A stretch of 64,000 nt of DNA from Tretioscincus oriximinensis (Eukaryota > Chordata > Lepidosauria > Squamata > Gymnophthalmidae). How positions within the stretch are numbered: the stretch's first letter is position 1; every line of letters begins with the position of its first letter. Where the stretch lies: NCBI GenBank assembly GCA_022410635.1, contig JAJVDF010000297.1, positions 714,439-778,438 of the forward strand. Direction: 5' to 3'. This document shows positions 52,863-64,000 of the stretch, in pieces. The position numbers were made by a program, and so were the translations under genes. The notes beneath the pieces were generated by a model. It was not told the origin of the DNA and did no database searches. It was given only the letters and a program-made list of their open reading frames with translations.

Positions 52863-54148
52863 TATAAAGAGCAATCTGGACCGACTCTATTGGCTTGTTC
52901 CCCTGGTGGAGTGGAAGGTGNGGGAAGTAGTGAAACATTAATAAAAACCTTCGTTTGATCCCTCAGAACTGAACGTGGATCAAGACATGGTTAGAGGAGA
53001 TCAAAAAACCCCTTTCTGATCACAGGGAGGCTTCTTTCAGCATCATATTCTCCGTGCTCTTATGTATGTGCAGTGGAACAGAACGCATTTAACCTTTTTC
53101 AAATACTAACATCCAGGACCATACTTTGGCTGTAAGACACCCTTGTGCAGCCGTTTATTTCACCTCAGCTAAACTTCAANTAAACCTTTCTGGCCACATG
53201 ACTTCCGGCCTCATCCTGGAAATGACATTGTAAGAGGAAATGAAACCATAAATGATGCTATTTCCAGAATAGAAACCAGAAATGACATTGTTCAAGATGT
53301 CAAGATTTCATCATTCAAGAGAGGCAAGTGGACTGCACACTGCCACCACTAAGAAGCATGTCTCCACCCGCTCTTGTTGCCCCACACCCGNCCTCAAGGT
53401 TTTGCTGCCCTGTGCAGTTTCATGTTACACATGCCTATAATATGGCCTTGTTCACACCCTTTAATTAAACTTAGATTCAACTCAGACAACATATTAAACA
53501 AAACAGGGGCAATCATATAGTTATGTGATATAGTTATATTCACATGTATGAATGCAACACTTTCTTAAAATACTGTTGAACCTATTGAATGTGCACCTGT
53601 GTAGGTCAAAGCCCTGGGATATTTTCTAAATAGAAAGATGAGATTGATTTGTAACTCGGGTCAAATAACAGAGTTACAGTCACTTTTTTTTAAAAAAAAG
53701 AGGGCATATGGAAATAAGTGCTTTCCAGATGTGTCTTGAAAGCTTCTTTACTTCTAAGAAGCAAAAAGTTATGGTCAGCTATTTGGTGAGCTTTTGTGCA
53801 GATGGAAAGGNTGCCAGGTAGGGTTGCCACTAAAAACAAAAACAGCATAGGGGAGCATGTGGAAAAGAAGCATCTGCTGAAATGTCCACACAGATTAAAG
53901 CTGTAGCTCTCACATTTTGCTTTTTTATGGCAGCAAACCTGTTGTCAGGACAATTGATTTTGAAAATATACTTGCACAAACACAAGGTTCTGGGAGGTGA
54001 CTTGGTTTGCTTAATAACAGGGGTAAATTCTAATTTCTTTACCCTAGTTTTGATTGAGATGACAGATCCCATCTAGATGCAAGCATGATTGATGTTTTAA
54101 CTATTTATTTTACATCTATTTTATGCTTTAATGCAGTTTTATTATAAA
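52863..54148. other. Anonymous DNA
   Basis: 1.3 kb. 53210-53300 has repeated 'agaaatgacattgt'/'ggaaatgacattgt' words, perhaps from a decayed hAT-like interior similar to 21790-21910. No ends identified. Confidence 0.4.
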
Positions 54149-54335
54149 AACACAAGAGAACATAAGAGGAGCCCTGTTGAATCTGGCTGCAGCCTATCTA
54201 ATCCAGCATTCTGTCTCATACAGTGGCCCACCAATTGCATCTNGGCAGTNTCGCGCAGAAGAAAGCAAAACCCGCACCTGTTCTCCACCCCCTGCAAATG
54301 TTTTTTGAGAATACCGCCTGCTGTTCCATCCATTA
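54149..54335 (-). mobile_element. CR1-like LINE 3' end, antisense, degraded
   Basis: 'acacaagagaacataagaggagccctgttgaatctggctgcagcctatctaatccagcattctgtctcatac' and 'cccaccaattgcatct.ggcagt' match the mirror of 28990-29112. The downstream part degrades quickly. Confidence 0.82.
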
Positions 54336-57308
54336 CTGCATGAGAAAAAAAAAATACATGATGGATTGACCTTTCTGAATGCATTTCTTTCTGTTCTGCC
54401 ACCTAAACAGGAAATTTAAACACAAGCCTAGTACACTCCCAGGGACCTCAAATGACTAGAACAAAATTGTCAAACCACTAAGGTTTTAGAAAATTAGGGT
54501 TTGTAGGCGCAGGCTGCCAATTATTATATCATTTGATTAGTGAACTCCAGTATTTTCCCATATTCTATTTGGCACGGTTATTATCTATTTAATTCATCAA
54601 TCATCTTCCCTTTACTTTCTATACCCCTGATAATCTTCATTAATTTGTTCTGCATGTGATTGGACTGACTAGGAAACGTGAATATTCTTATTCTCCTCAC
54701 TTTTACTTCAAGATTGTAGGCAAGAGGTTTGTGTATCGGTGGGTGACTGCATAAAAGGCTGACTATGGATGTTGTAGAAATTGAAAGCTTGTATCTGGGT
54801 GATCAGTGTATTCCTCTGTGTGTGTTTGGAAACCTGGTTGAAAGACTGAGATTGGCTTTTTCTACAAAACTGGTCATTTTGGTGTCAACTTAATTCACAT
54901 ACATTATTTCAGTGGGAGTTTGAAATGTGTTTGGAACCTTGTTGAGACAATTGTAAAATAATAAAAGGAGTGTTGTTGTTTTGGATAAAACAAACTGCTG
55001 TTCTGTTTTTCACAAGTGTTTAGAGTTGTTAGACAGGGGGAAATCCTCTCAGCTCTGCACAATAAAATCCCATCAAGAGAAGACACAACACAGATAACAT
55101 GTACAAATTGCTGTTTTATTATCCTTAGCTAGTAAAGAGTAACAATAGAGTAGGGGNTGTATAAGAGCCCAGTTCCTCCCTTAGCCCTTGGTCAGTAGTG
55201 AAAATACCTTTGGCTACATAAGCACTTAAGTAACAATTTGGTAGCAGTGGTAAAACAGTTTAAAGAGGGAGGAAATGTGATACTTTGGTGGCAGCTAGTG
55301 GGATAAAAAAGGACCTATTAAATGCGTAAAAATCAGTTGCACACCATACCTAAGAAGTGAGTGGATAAAGAACCATAGTTGTACAGTACTTTGTCTCAGA
55401 TGTTTCTCAAAAGGTGCAAATGGCAGGAATCAAAATTCTTTCAACTGGTATGTGTAGAAAAGCCCAATATGTGGCAATAGAAACATTCCTACAAGTATGG
55501 GTTCATTCCAAATATAAGTTTAGTTGAAGATTTTAATGATTGAGAAGGCAAATTTTAACTTTTAAGTTTAACTATTAAACTTAAGTTTAAGTTATACTGA
55601 GGCCAATTAATTTGCAAAACCAGTGGTTTCCAGTAAATATTTTGAACCAAATTGTTTAATTCCAGAATTTATTTTAAATCCCTCCCCATTTACTTTTAAT
55701 ACTTCATGTTGTTATCTAGACTACTGGTATCCCAGTTGCCTTGAATTCCTGTCACATGCCCAATAATTCATCGTTGCATTCATCTTACTACAATTCCCAT
55801 CATCCTCCGCAAGCTAAGAGCCAATGAAATTTCATGCCTAGCCTCGCGGTCTTGTGATATCTACCATTTTCAAGTTTTGGAACAGCATATGAAGACATTT
55901 ACAATGGATTTAACCACAGCTTGCTATGATGTATGAAAAAAGGGGGTGACTGGAAAAAGCAACATGGCTTTTTAGTGAACGGATTGCTGAAGCAGCGTGA
56001 GCAGGTGACGGAGATTCCTCATGCTTCTGCTACCATAAATGTTGAAAAATTGTCTGGAAAAGGCTTGAATGTGGCTTTGCTCAGTAGTCAGGTTATTTCA
56101 CAGATATCTTTACTTAAAATGCTAACAAAGTGAATATTTGCTTCTCATAATCAGACTTTCCTTTAGCTGAAAAAAAACTATTAGTTTTTGCTTCATATAT
56201 TACAAGACTAGACTTGCAGAACGTTAGATATATATTAGCGAATTTAAGTAGAAGCTGCTGTTGAAATGCCAGAGTGAAGGGCATGATAAATAAAGCCCTT
56301 AGCAACATCAAGTGCTTCGTATTTCGGGACAAGAAGAAATAAATGGAAAATTGCCATTCCACAGGGAGAGATTCATTTTTCATTTTTTAAAATTCTTTTT
56401 CTATTAGTGGTTGACTTCGAGCATATTTTTCTTTCTTTCTCCTGCCACCAAACCCTGATATGTTTTTAATCCTTATTGCTATCTGTGAAAAATCATACAA
56501 TTTATGGATGGAATTGTTGTTCTGTATCCTATTTGCTTTTTACTCTCATTAGCCAAATCATATGTGGAAATGGCCTGGTTTCAAGAATGTCCCCCAATAC
56601 CCAAAGATATTCAGAAATTATACAATTTATTACATACCAAAATATGTGTGTAGGAGAAATATGCAGTCCAACTTGCATCCACAAATTCATTCATATAATT
56701 CGATGTTCAAAAGATTTCATACCTAACTAAATATGCCATTGTTTGAACGTCCTTGGCATGTTCAATTGAACCCAATTATCTTCAGTCATTATGAGCACAA
56801 CNTGTTCACACAATTAGATTCCCCAATGAGTGTTCATTTCCCCTAAAAAACCAAAAATTCTGTTCATGTACAATATCATTTTGGTTGTATCTACCAAAAT
56901 GAAGATCCTCCGCTGAGGAAGGCANCAACTGCTGTCCCACTTTCACTCTAGGCATTCTGTAGCTGCCACTGCACCAATCTTCTTTCTGTTTCCNTCACTA
57001 TCAATGGTATCTTGAGCACTTGTCCTTGTATAAGCTCTATATGATGGCAACTCCCACAGCTGGTAGCCACGGACTCATAGCCTTAATGAACTTGAGATAC
57101 AGTCTTGGTTGGGATGCAAAACTATTCTGCCTCTACTGAAGATAGTTGTCACTTCTCTATATATTAAGGTGTAGTTCTACCCACAGAACACTTTACACTC
57201 TGTTATGAGAAGAATTGTTACAGAAAAATGTTTTTTNAAAAATAATAAAACCTTTTTATTTTATGTACATTTATTTATTTTTATTTACCATTGGTCCCAA
57301 GGTAAGTA
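54336..57308. other. Anonymous DNA
   Basis: About 3 kb without a recognised repeat. 'tactacaattcccatcatcc' (55789-55808) is another ZNF143-like word. A small AT-rich hairpin is at 55557-55595 ('aacttttaagtttaactattaaacttaagtttaagtt'). No supported exon. Confidence 0.4.
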
Positions 57309-57333
57309 ACATCATCATCATCATCATCATCAA
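57309..57333 (+). repeat. (ATC)n microsatellite
   Basis: Eight ATC units directly before the Penelope coding fragment. It may mark the 5' breakpoint of that insertion. Confidence 0.9.
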
Positions 57334-58243
57334 GCCNTAAATGACTAAGGATGCCAACGTACTTGCCAACTTACCATTTGGCCTTTTCCTTCGTATCAAG
57401 AGGAACCCTACCAGATTTTCTGACATCAGGAAGGAAGCCCACTTTTTGGAAGTAAATCTTTTAAATCATGGATATCTATGGGATCTGATCAATAGGGCCC
57501 GCATTCAGGCTGAAGCTTCGGAAAGACCTCTGTTATTCAGCCCCAAATGTGACAGACACCACCAAACTATGGACCGCATCGTAACTAGTTTTGATTATAC
57601 ACCAATGTCCAATGAAATCAAGCGTATCATATACAAATACTGGCCTCTTGTGTCTCACCTTCCTGGTGACACTCAACCGCCTTTTTTCGGACTTAGACGT
57701 ACGAAATCCATATGAGACTTTTTGGTTCGAGCAAACACGAAACCACTCATTTCTCCCAAGCCAACCACCGTAGGCTGTTTTGCTTCTCACCACTACGCGG
57801 CATGTAAATTTAATTTAAACTGGACATATTATTAAGCAGGCTCAAAACTATGGTGCAAATGAAATGCCGCGAAATTGCACTCACTCCATTCAGTTGCCCA
57901 TTCAAGATCAATGGCTTGTATACATGCAACTCGCCTTTTGTAGTACCTCATCATCTGCGAGTGCAATTTATACTACATAGGCAAGACAGAACAATACTGG
58001 AAGACCTTGAACATGCTTCTTGCCTGAGAAATATTAGCACCGAGGCCCCCATGGTCCCCATTATCAAAACATCCACCAGAAAAAAGACTCATTTAAATCC
58101 TTAGTCTTGGGATCAGTTGACCCAAGCAGAACATTAATGTCTCATTAGAACTTATCAAACTGGAGTCCCGATTTATCCACATGCTGAATACAGTACAGCC
58201 CAATGGTTTGAATGTTTCACTAGACCTTTCTCCTTTCATTTAA
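57334..58243 (+). mobile_element. Penelope-like element, RT C-terminal region with GIY-YIG endonuclease remnant
   Basis: Frame 2 from 57341 reads 'LPFGLFLRIKRNPTRFSDI' and 'EIKRIIYKYWPLV', matching 'LPYGQFLRxRRxC' and 'EIKRIIxKHWxLL' of Penelope-like RTs. After the stop at 57713 the same frame gives 'FLVRANT' and a Cys/His-poor linker. At 57953-57988 it gives 'YLIICECNLYYIGKT', the Y-x-I-C...YxGKT signature of the GIY-YIG domain. Part of this domain ('FKINGLYTCNSPFVV', 57907-57951) lies in the +1 frame, so a frameshift precedes it. Downstream, 58178-58240 reads 'HMLNTVQPNGLNVSLDLSPF', the conserved C-terminal 'LNTxxPxGLN' block, ending at TAA 58241. Five or more in-frame stops make it dead. 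The RT catalytic core upstream is absent. Confidence 0.88.
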
Positions 58244-58830
58244 ACCTCAAACTATTCCATCTTCTCTGTTGCTTTAAAATGTTATCACCCATTGTTATCT
58301 CTCAGGATATAAGCCACCATTACCTTTCCTCCCATTCTCCACTATTGAAGACATTTACAACACTTTTTTGAATCCTGTCTGTTTGGGTTAATTTATACAC
58401 TTTTTTGGTTTACTTTTTGTTTTTCTTGTCTAGATTTTTCAGTCATAAAACGTATCTGTACTATTATTATTTTTCCACAGGTGGAGGGTTCTTATACTCA
58501 CACTAACACATTTCTTGTAAACGGTACCTTGGCTGGGGTATGTAATGTCTCTTCTTTTGTTTATTACTTTACACTGGCTGTTCTCCCAGGTTTAGGAGGT
58601 TGTTTTATCTCATTAGCTTTTTTCTCTGTTTAAGTTAATGGGGGCTTTAACAATTATACATTACATATCATACTTACCATAAACATTTACACTCTGTACC
58701 TTTAAATATTGCTGCACATACAGCTTTGTAAATACTTTAGTTAGTTTGTTCTTTTTCTTTACAGTTGTTTTCAGGGTCTGAAGAAGCTTACCAAAATCTC
58801 TAATCTAACGGGGTGGAGATAGCCCCTCCT
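58244..58830 (+). other. Probable Penelope 3' flank/UTR
   Basis: T-rich sequence after the Penelope stop codon. At 58770-58800 'gtctgaagaagcttaccaaaatctc' contains CTGAAGA (fits CUGANGA of hammerhead cores) but no GAAA partner box. I count it as 3' UTR by position only. Confidence 0.35.
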
Positions 58831-60020
58831 TTGATTTGATTCCCAACATTATTATGAGTTTTCTGTAGTTCTCAATATCATTTTTCCAGCAGCCATGTGG
58901 TGTCTTTTTGTCTTTTGTTGACTGCTATTGCTGGCACCACTCCTTTCATCATTTTCTATGACTCAAGTTGGGATTTGAGGCAAGGCATGAACACTTGGCT
59001 CAGATTCAAGGCAAGACATGTGCACAGAAGCTCAGACATACCAGAGGAGGGGATAAAAGCAANCAATCGGTAGACTGCCCAGGTAAATTTGCGGGGATGC
59101 AACAGAACAGGAATATAATTCCCTTAAGATATGTCAGTTCCTCGCTATGGTAATGCAGAAAGTTGAGNGTGGGTGGGCAATTGGGTTATTCTGGATTTAA
59201 AATANATTCTGGATTTAAACAGCTCTTCTGGATAGAGACCTATTTACACTCATCATTTCTCATCCGGCTAGGGATACAGTTGCAGAAATCTCCTTTTGAG
59301 TACATGGCTCCATATCNTAGGCTGGACTGTACATACCCCCCACATTTTTCTAATTTTCTTAGCTTTCTGTTAGACTACAGATTTAGATTTCAAAAAGAAA
59401 TGCAAAGTATTTTTATTAACTGAGGAGCAGGTCATAGAAACAAGAACCTGTCTTCTTTTATTTTAAACTAGCAAGTGTATTTTTGTCAAGATTCTTTAAA
59501 AAAAATAAAGCTAATTTGCAGAAACAATAAATACCTTGCCAAATATCTGCCTGCCATTTCCTCACAATTTTCTTCAGTAAATGGGCCTTAATCCCACCAT
59601 TTTCACAGCAATTTCCTAGTGGCTTTGCTCATTACTGTCCCAAAATTGTTATCTTATGGACCTCATCAGATACTTTTCGGCAGATTTGGTATCATCTTGC
59701 AAGACAGAGCAATTGTGTGCTTCAATCATCTTTGCTTTTAAGCTCACAAATATCCAGACATTTATTGCACTTCTTTTCACTTGCTTTTATTTTAAAATCA
59801 GGTGAGGAAGTATAGTTCTTAAAGTTAGGTATTGCCTTCTTTCTTTATAAAGGCCGACTATGAACCTTGAAAAAAAGAAGTGAAAACTTCAGCATTCACT
59901 TTGTACCATACTGTTTGGATGAAAATTTCCTTTAGGAATTTTATTACTGAAGTGATGACATTTTAATTCTGTGTAAATTATGCCAAATCATTTCCTCTTT
60001 GGATTTCAGTGATTTTCTCC
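58831..60020. other. Anonymous DNA
   Basis: 1.2 kb unassigned. The short frames near 58968-59423 lack domains. Confidence 0.4.
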
Positions 60021-61040
60021 AGATAGAGATGCAGAATCAAAAGAAGATCTGGTTTAGCAATCATACTCAAAGGAGTGGTAACAAATGGTTGCACATCCAT
60101 TTAGAAGAATGTTTCAAGTGGGGTACCACAAGGGTCTGTCCTAGACCTAGTGCTATTTAACATATTTATAAATCACATAAGGAAGACACAAAGTTAGGAG
60201 GTGTTGCTAATACTAAACAAGATAGAGAAAGGATTCAAAAAGATCTAGACAAGCTGAAACTAACAGAATGATGTTTAACAGAGAGAAATGCAAGATCNTA
60301 CATCTGGGCAAAATNTATATATATGAAAACAGCACTTATATAATGGGAGAAATATGGCTGAGTAGCAGCACAGGTAAAAAGGACCTGGGTATATTGGGAG
60401 ATCACAGACTAAACATGAATCAACAGTGTGGAGCAGCTGCAAAAAAGGCAAACACAATCCTAGGATGTATTAAGAGGAGCATAGAATCTCGATTACGTGA
60501 AGAAATTCTTCCTCTCTACAGTACTTTGGTATGACTACACTTGGAATACTGTGTTCAGTTCTGGGGGCTCCAATTTAAAAAGAACATTGATAAGCTAGAG
60601 CAAGTTCAAAAGAGAGTTACAAGGATGGTGAGTGGTCTGGAAACCATGTCCTATGAGGAACGGTTAAAGGATCTAGGGATGTTTAGTCTGCAAAAGAGAA
60701 GACTGAGAGGAGACCTGATAGCTGTCTACAAACATCTGAAGGGCTGTCACAGAGCAGAGGGATCAGCATTGTTTTCATGGGCACATGGAAGGACTAGAAA
60801 CAATGGAATGAAATTGCAAGGGAGTAGATTTAGATATCAGAAAAAACTTTTTAACAATCAGGGTGATAAACCAGTGGAACCGTTTGCCACAGGAGGTGGT
60901 GAGTTCGTCTTCGCTGGACGTCTTCAAACAGAGACTGAACAGGCATCTGTCTGGGATGGTTTAATGAATCCTGTATTGAGCAGGGGATTGGACCCGATGA
61001 CCCTGGAGGTCCCTTCCAACTCTATGATTCTATGATTCTA
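60021..61040 (+). mobile_element. CR1 LINE, ORF2 C-terminus, 3' UTR and (ATTCTATG) tail
   Basis: The RT block 'GVPQGSVLDLVLFNIFIN' lies at 60118-60170. The FADD catalytic region is mostly deleted: 'aatcacataaggaa' runs into 'gacacaaagttaggagg', which keeps only the D-T-K-L-G-G after FAD. Next, 60380-60475 gives 'LGILGDHRLNMNQQCGAAAKKA' and 'LGCI', and 60541-61035 is an open 164-codon frame with 'LEQVQKRVTRMVSGLETMSYEERL'-type and 'LRGDLIAVYK' residues. The classical CR1 end follows: 'gacccgatgaccctggaggtcccttccaactctatgattctatgattcta'. It is relatively little diverged at the 3' end. 5'-truncated and inactive. Confidence 0.93.
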
Positions 61041-63539
61041 AGACTCACCCACCTCTGTTGCCTCCTCTGATCCCCACCAAACATTGTGAGCTTATTTTCA
61101 TATGTTTTGGGCCCTAATGAATTATGTCTCTTGAAAGTACCACAGTCTTCCTTGTGTTATCTTTTGGGGACTTATCTGGCTTCTAGTATTTATAAAAGGA
61201 ATCAATTTTTTGTGTGAGTTTCGCAATTGCNATGAGAATGGTAGATAATAAAATAAACATTGCTTTTACAGAAATCCAGATTGATGGATGGATAGCATAA
61301 GTAACCTAGGACTATACTGGGAATGTCACTGTCACATCTGGCCTTCCCAATATAGCCCTGGCCTATATTAGGAAGCTTTGCTTATGGTATACTAAATTGC
61401 CAGCAGGTAATATTGGGAATAGCCCACCATGACCCTATTTAACATTCTCAGCTAGTGTTTTGTTGNCAGTGCACCGAGAAACCATGTTTCTAGCATTGCT
61501 TTTAGATATCTGGTCAAAATGCCACCAGGTATGGTATTCCATCTGCCTGCTTTCTACAGTGCAATATACAACGGTGGAATGCTAGTGGATTGCATATAAT
61601 TGGTGAGTGGTGTAGTGTTTATTCATGCCTGTAAATATTATTTCTTAATTAAAGCCTCTGTATTAAGATTCCACAGTTTATATATATGTAGAAGTTTGTT
61701 TACTTCTGATTGGAGTTACAAGCCAGAAATAGCCTACTTATCTTTTCATTCCTGTTTGATCACTTTGTCTCCATAGTAACCTGACTAAAACCTTGNGCCA
61801 ATCATTTTGTCTCCATGGTAACTAACCCTTTGCTCCTCAAGCCCTGAGGGGTGTGCCAAGAAAGTGACTTTTAATATTGGAATTCAGCACATGGCATTTG
61901 CCAAGCACTTGGTGAAAAGGACAACCAGCCTTCTTCTTCCTGCCAACCAGGAAATGAATCCTGAAGGACCCCGGATGTTCACACAGAAGAAAGGAATGGG
62001 TAGAGCCAAGCAGAGGATGTTTACAGAAGCAAGAAGATGCCTGGGAGATTTTTGTATCAGCTGACCACTTGTAACTGTGCCTGGTAGGGATGTTTTAAAA
62101 AAACTTGCCACTAGCATTCTTGGTTTTTTTCCCTGCCTTTCCTTTCTGGAGTAAACCACACTTTCTGAAGGAGTTCTTTTGTCTGAGTAGTCATTTCTTA
62201 TCTCAGGCTTCTAAACTTTCTGCTTTTTGTCTGCTCTCTTTATAGCAAACTCCCAGCCAGCCCGTGATCTCTCTACNCCACAATCACAGCTGGCATAATT
62301 GTCTGCTAAAAGGAAACATGGAGAACTAGGATCTAGTTCATCTCTTCAGAGTGAGATAAATGGTATTTTGGCACCATATCCTGCTCCTTGTTGTGGTCTA
62401 AAGTAGACATACAAGTCTACTATTTAGTATGAATTCAAATAAAATGATAGTTGCCAGCCCTTTGCTCAAAGATTGTTTTCCATGCCGTAACTGTGCTGCT
62501 TGCAGGTACGTACTCAAGTGCCAAGAAGTTTCTCTTAAGGACAGATCTTATCCTTTCCAAATCAACTTCTTTTACATGTGTAATTCCTNCTTTGTGATCT
62601 AATTGTCTGCAATTGCATTGTGGGCAAGACTGAATGATGGTGGAAGATGCAGCTCTATGGGCATACATCCACAACTGATCCCTGGACACCATCAACACCA
62701 TGAAGATGTTCTCGGAAGCAAGACTCCCTTTAAGTCAGTTATTTTGGGTAGTGTGGACCTTTTCCATATGGGCATTGATGCCTCATATGAATTAGACAGG
62801 ATGGAGGCCCACTTCATTTTTTCACCTTAAAACTATTTCCCCAAGAGGGCTTAACATAGCAAGTGACCTGACTCCATTTCTATAACTTTCCTGGACTCCA
62901 TCCCTTGAGAAGTCAACAGGCCCTTTTAGGATTTGTTTGACATGACTCTATTCTGTTTTTCCCCACCTTTGACCCTTGGTTTTCAGTGACAAACCACACC
63001 TGGTGGAGTCTTCAGTGCTCTCCCAGCGAAGTCTTTCCTACATTCGAGAAGCTAGTCTTGCATGTTTTTTCACTGTGTCTCTATTTCTCCCTTGTTTACC
63101 TTTTTTACCTTATGCAAACAATTTTATTCAAGGTTCTTGTCTCTTGAGGTACAGCTAGCAGTGGATTTAAAGTGGGTTAAATAGGATATAAAGAGTGTAA
63201 AACAAGNTTCTAAATTTCGTAATTGTAAAAATGCTTGTTTTGATTTTGAGTTTAGTCAACGGGGTTTCTTAACACTTCCTGCTTATTTTCTGTTTTCTTT
63301 TGTTCTTTTCACAGAGATCTGAGAAAGTCCATCCTACGAACTCCTGTATTACTGGATAGGGATTGCCACCTTTGATTACATTTTACAAGAGATGGCAATA
63401 TATCTTTTGACAATACCACTTTGTTTTGCNCATTGTGCTGTTCACGTCATATGCACTATTGATTATACTAAGGAATTATGTATTAATATAGTAATTTACT
63501 TTGTATTAGCCACGTGATNTGTTCTATTTTGTGCGTTTA
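61041..63539. other. Repeat-poor anonymous DNA
   Basis: 2.5 kb. No recognised repeat. 'ctttgtctccatagtaac' and 'ttttgtctccatggtaac' (61761-61778, 61806-61823) are a ~45-bp spaced duplication ('tcac/catt-ttgtctccat.gtaac'). The 66-, 75- and 91-codon frames show no domain. No supported exon. Confidence 0.4.
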
Positions 63540-63617
63540 TTGGGGAATTGTAGTAAGGCAAGCGCAGCAGTGCCTTATAGGGATCATCATGTGATGAAAT
63601 TGCTAGTCAATGTGTTG
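63540..63617 (+). repeat. Short dispersed repeat, copy 2
   Basis: 'ttggggaattgtagtaaggcaagcgcagcagtgccttata' and 'catcatgtgatgaaattgctagtcaatgtgttg' parallel 30316-30393. The ZNF143-like part is reduced to GGGAATTGTAG. Confidence 0.6.
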
Positions 63618-63962
63618 GAGCCGCATGAAAGGTGTGAGGTAAGTGAGGATGGATCGCAAACATGTTTTGAAAGAAATAGCAAGGCAAACCATGTGGTGAG
63701 GAAGCGGCCAATGAGAATTATTAACTGCTGTCTGATTCCAGTTTCAAACAGACAAAAGAAATCATATTTCAGACAAAGACTTATCTGTTGTTTTGAGTGG
63801 ATAAGAGGCCCATTTTGCATTAGGAACAAGTCCCAATGTGTATTTACATTCCTTGAAGCAGGTTTGAGTTTTCAGCACACAGGACAAATTTTATTATTCT
63901 TNTCCTCTCCCCAATGTCAGTGTTTTTTTCCCCAGTTATGCATTATGATTTCCTACTTTGCA
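63618..63962. other. Anonymous DNA
   Basis: Unassigned. Confidence 0.4.
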
Positions 63963-64000
63963 GGCACGGATAGCTCAGTTGCTAAGGAATCCGTCNCTCA
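63963..64000 (+). mobile_element. tRNA-derived SINE family 1, head only (cut by window end)
   Basis: 'acggatagctcagttgctaaggaatccgtc.ctca' equals the head of the 35629 copy (A-box region). The rest lies beyond the window. Confidence 0.85.

Noticed and set aside
62435..62830. Overlapping 75-88 codon frames
   Set aside because: Opposite-strand shadows without domain or repeat motif; no supporting exon structure.
63290..63360. Splice acceptor-like 'ttcttttcacag' followed by a short open segment
   Set aside because: Such motifs are frequent by chance; there is no protein similarity and no second exon signal.

Overview
This window is eukaryotic, AT-rich vertebrate DNA with no protein-coding gene I can support. 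Every longer open frame is either part of a transposable element, the translation of a microsatellite, or a chance frame without family resemblance. The repeat mix points to a squamate reptile, probably a gecko or other lizard. It holds CR1 and L2-like LINEs, an L1-like fragment, two Penelope-like fragments, two tRNA-derived SINE families, several hAT-like MITE families with 8-bp target duplications, and Tc1/mariner-type terminal-repeat-only MITEs. Scattered single Ns look like unresolved assembly positions. The species call is inference from repeat content, not from a marker gene.

Layout. 0-8.3 kb: an L2-superfamily LINE tail carrying a SINE, a 179-bp hAT-like MITE, an L2-like LINE split by a GC-rich hAT MITE, a decayed Penelope-associated tail motif, a 0.9-kb foldback element, and a MIR-core-like SINE. 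8.3-14.4 kb: mostly anonymous DNA with a small minisatellite and an antisense CR1-like tail between two related segments. 14.4-16.4 kb: antisense CR1, a foldback hAT-like element, a Penelope N-terminal fragment and an L1 ORF2 C-terminal fragment. 16.4-20.2 kb: anonymous. 20.2-22.6 kb: a CR1 element interrupted by a 515-bp MITE and by an antisense L2 tail, followed by an L2 tail interrupted by another hAT MITE. 22.6-27.1 kb: anonymous, with a striking hairpin at 24.77 kb and two SINEs.

27.1-27.9 kb holds a compound palindrome, the most unusual structure in the window. 28.6-41.3 kb: CR1-like fragments, a head-to-tail SINE pair, two of the three 82-bp mariner-type MITEs, and several terminal-inverted-repeat elements. 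41.3-42.7 kb: an antisense non-LTR reverse transcriptase fragment beside a GC-rich block. 43-52.9 kb: MITEs, L2 tails, SINEs and long microsatellites. 53-64 kb: mostly anonymous, with a Penelope C-terminal fragment that keeps GIY-YIG motif residues (57.3-58.2 kb), a long CR1 3' end (60.0-61.0 kb), and a SINE head cut off by the window end.

Nothing here works as an operon or pathway. The biology is transposon accretion: nested insertions give a relative order of events, and several families use structure rather than coding capacity (foldbacks, MITEs, a possible ribozyme remnant). The long repeat-poor stretches could be intronic or intergenic; sequence alone does not decide.
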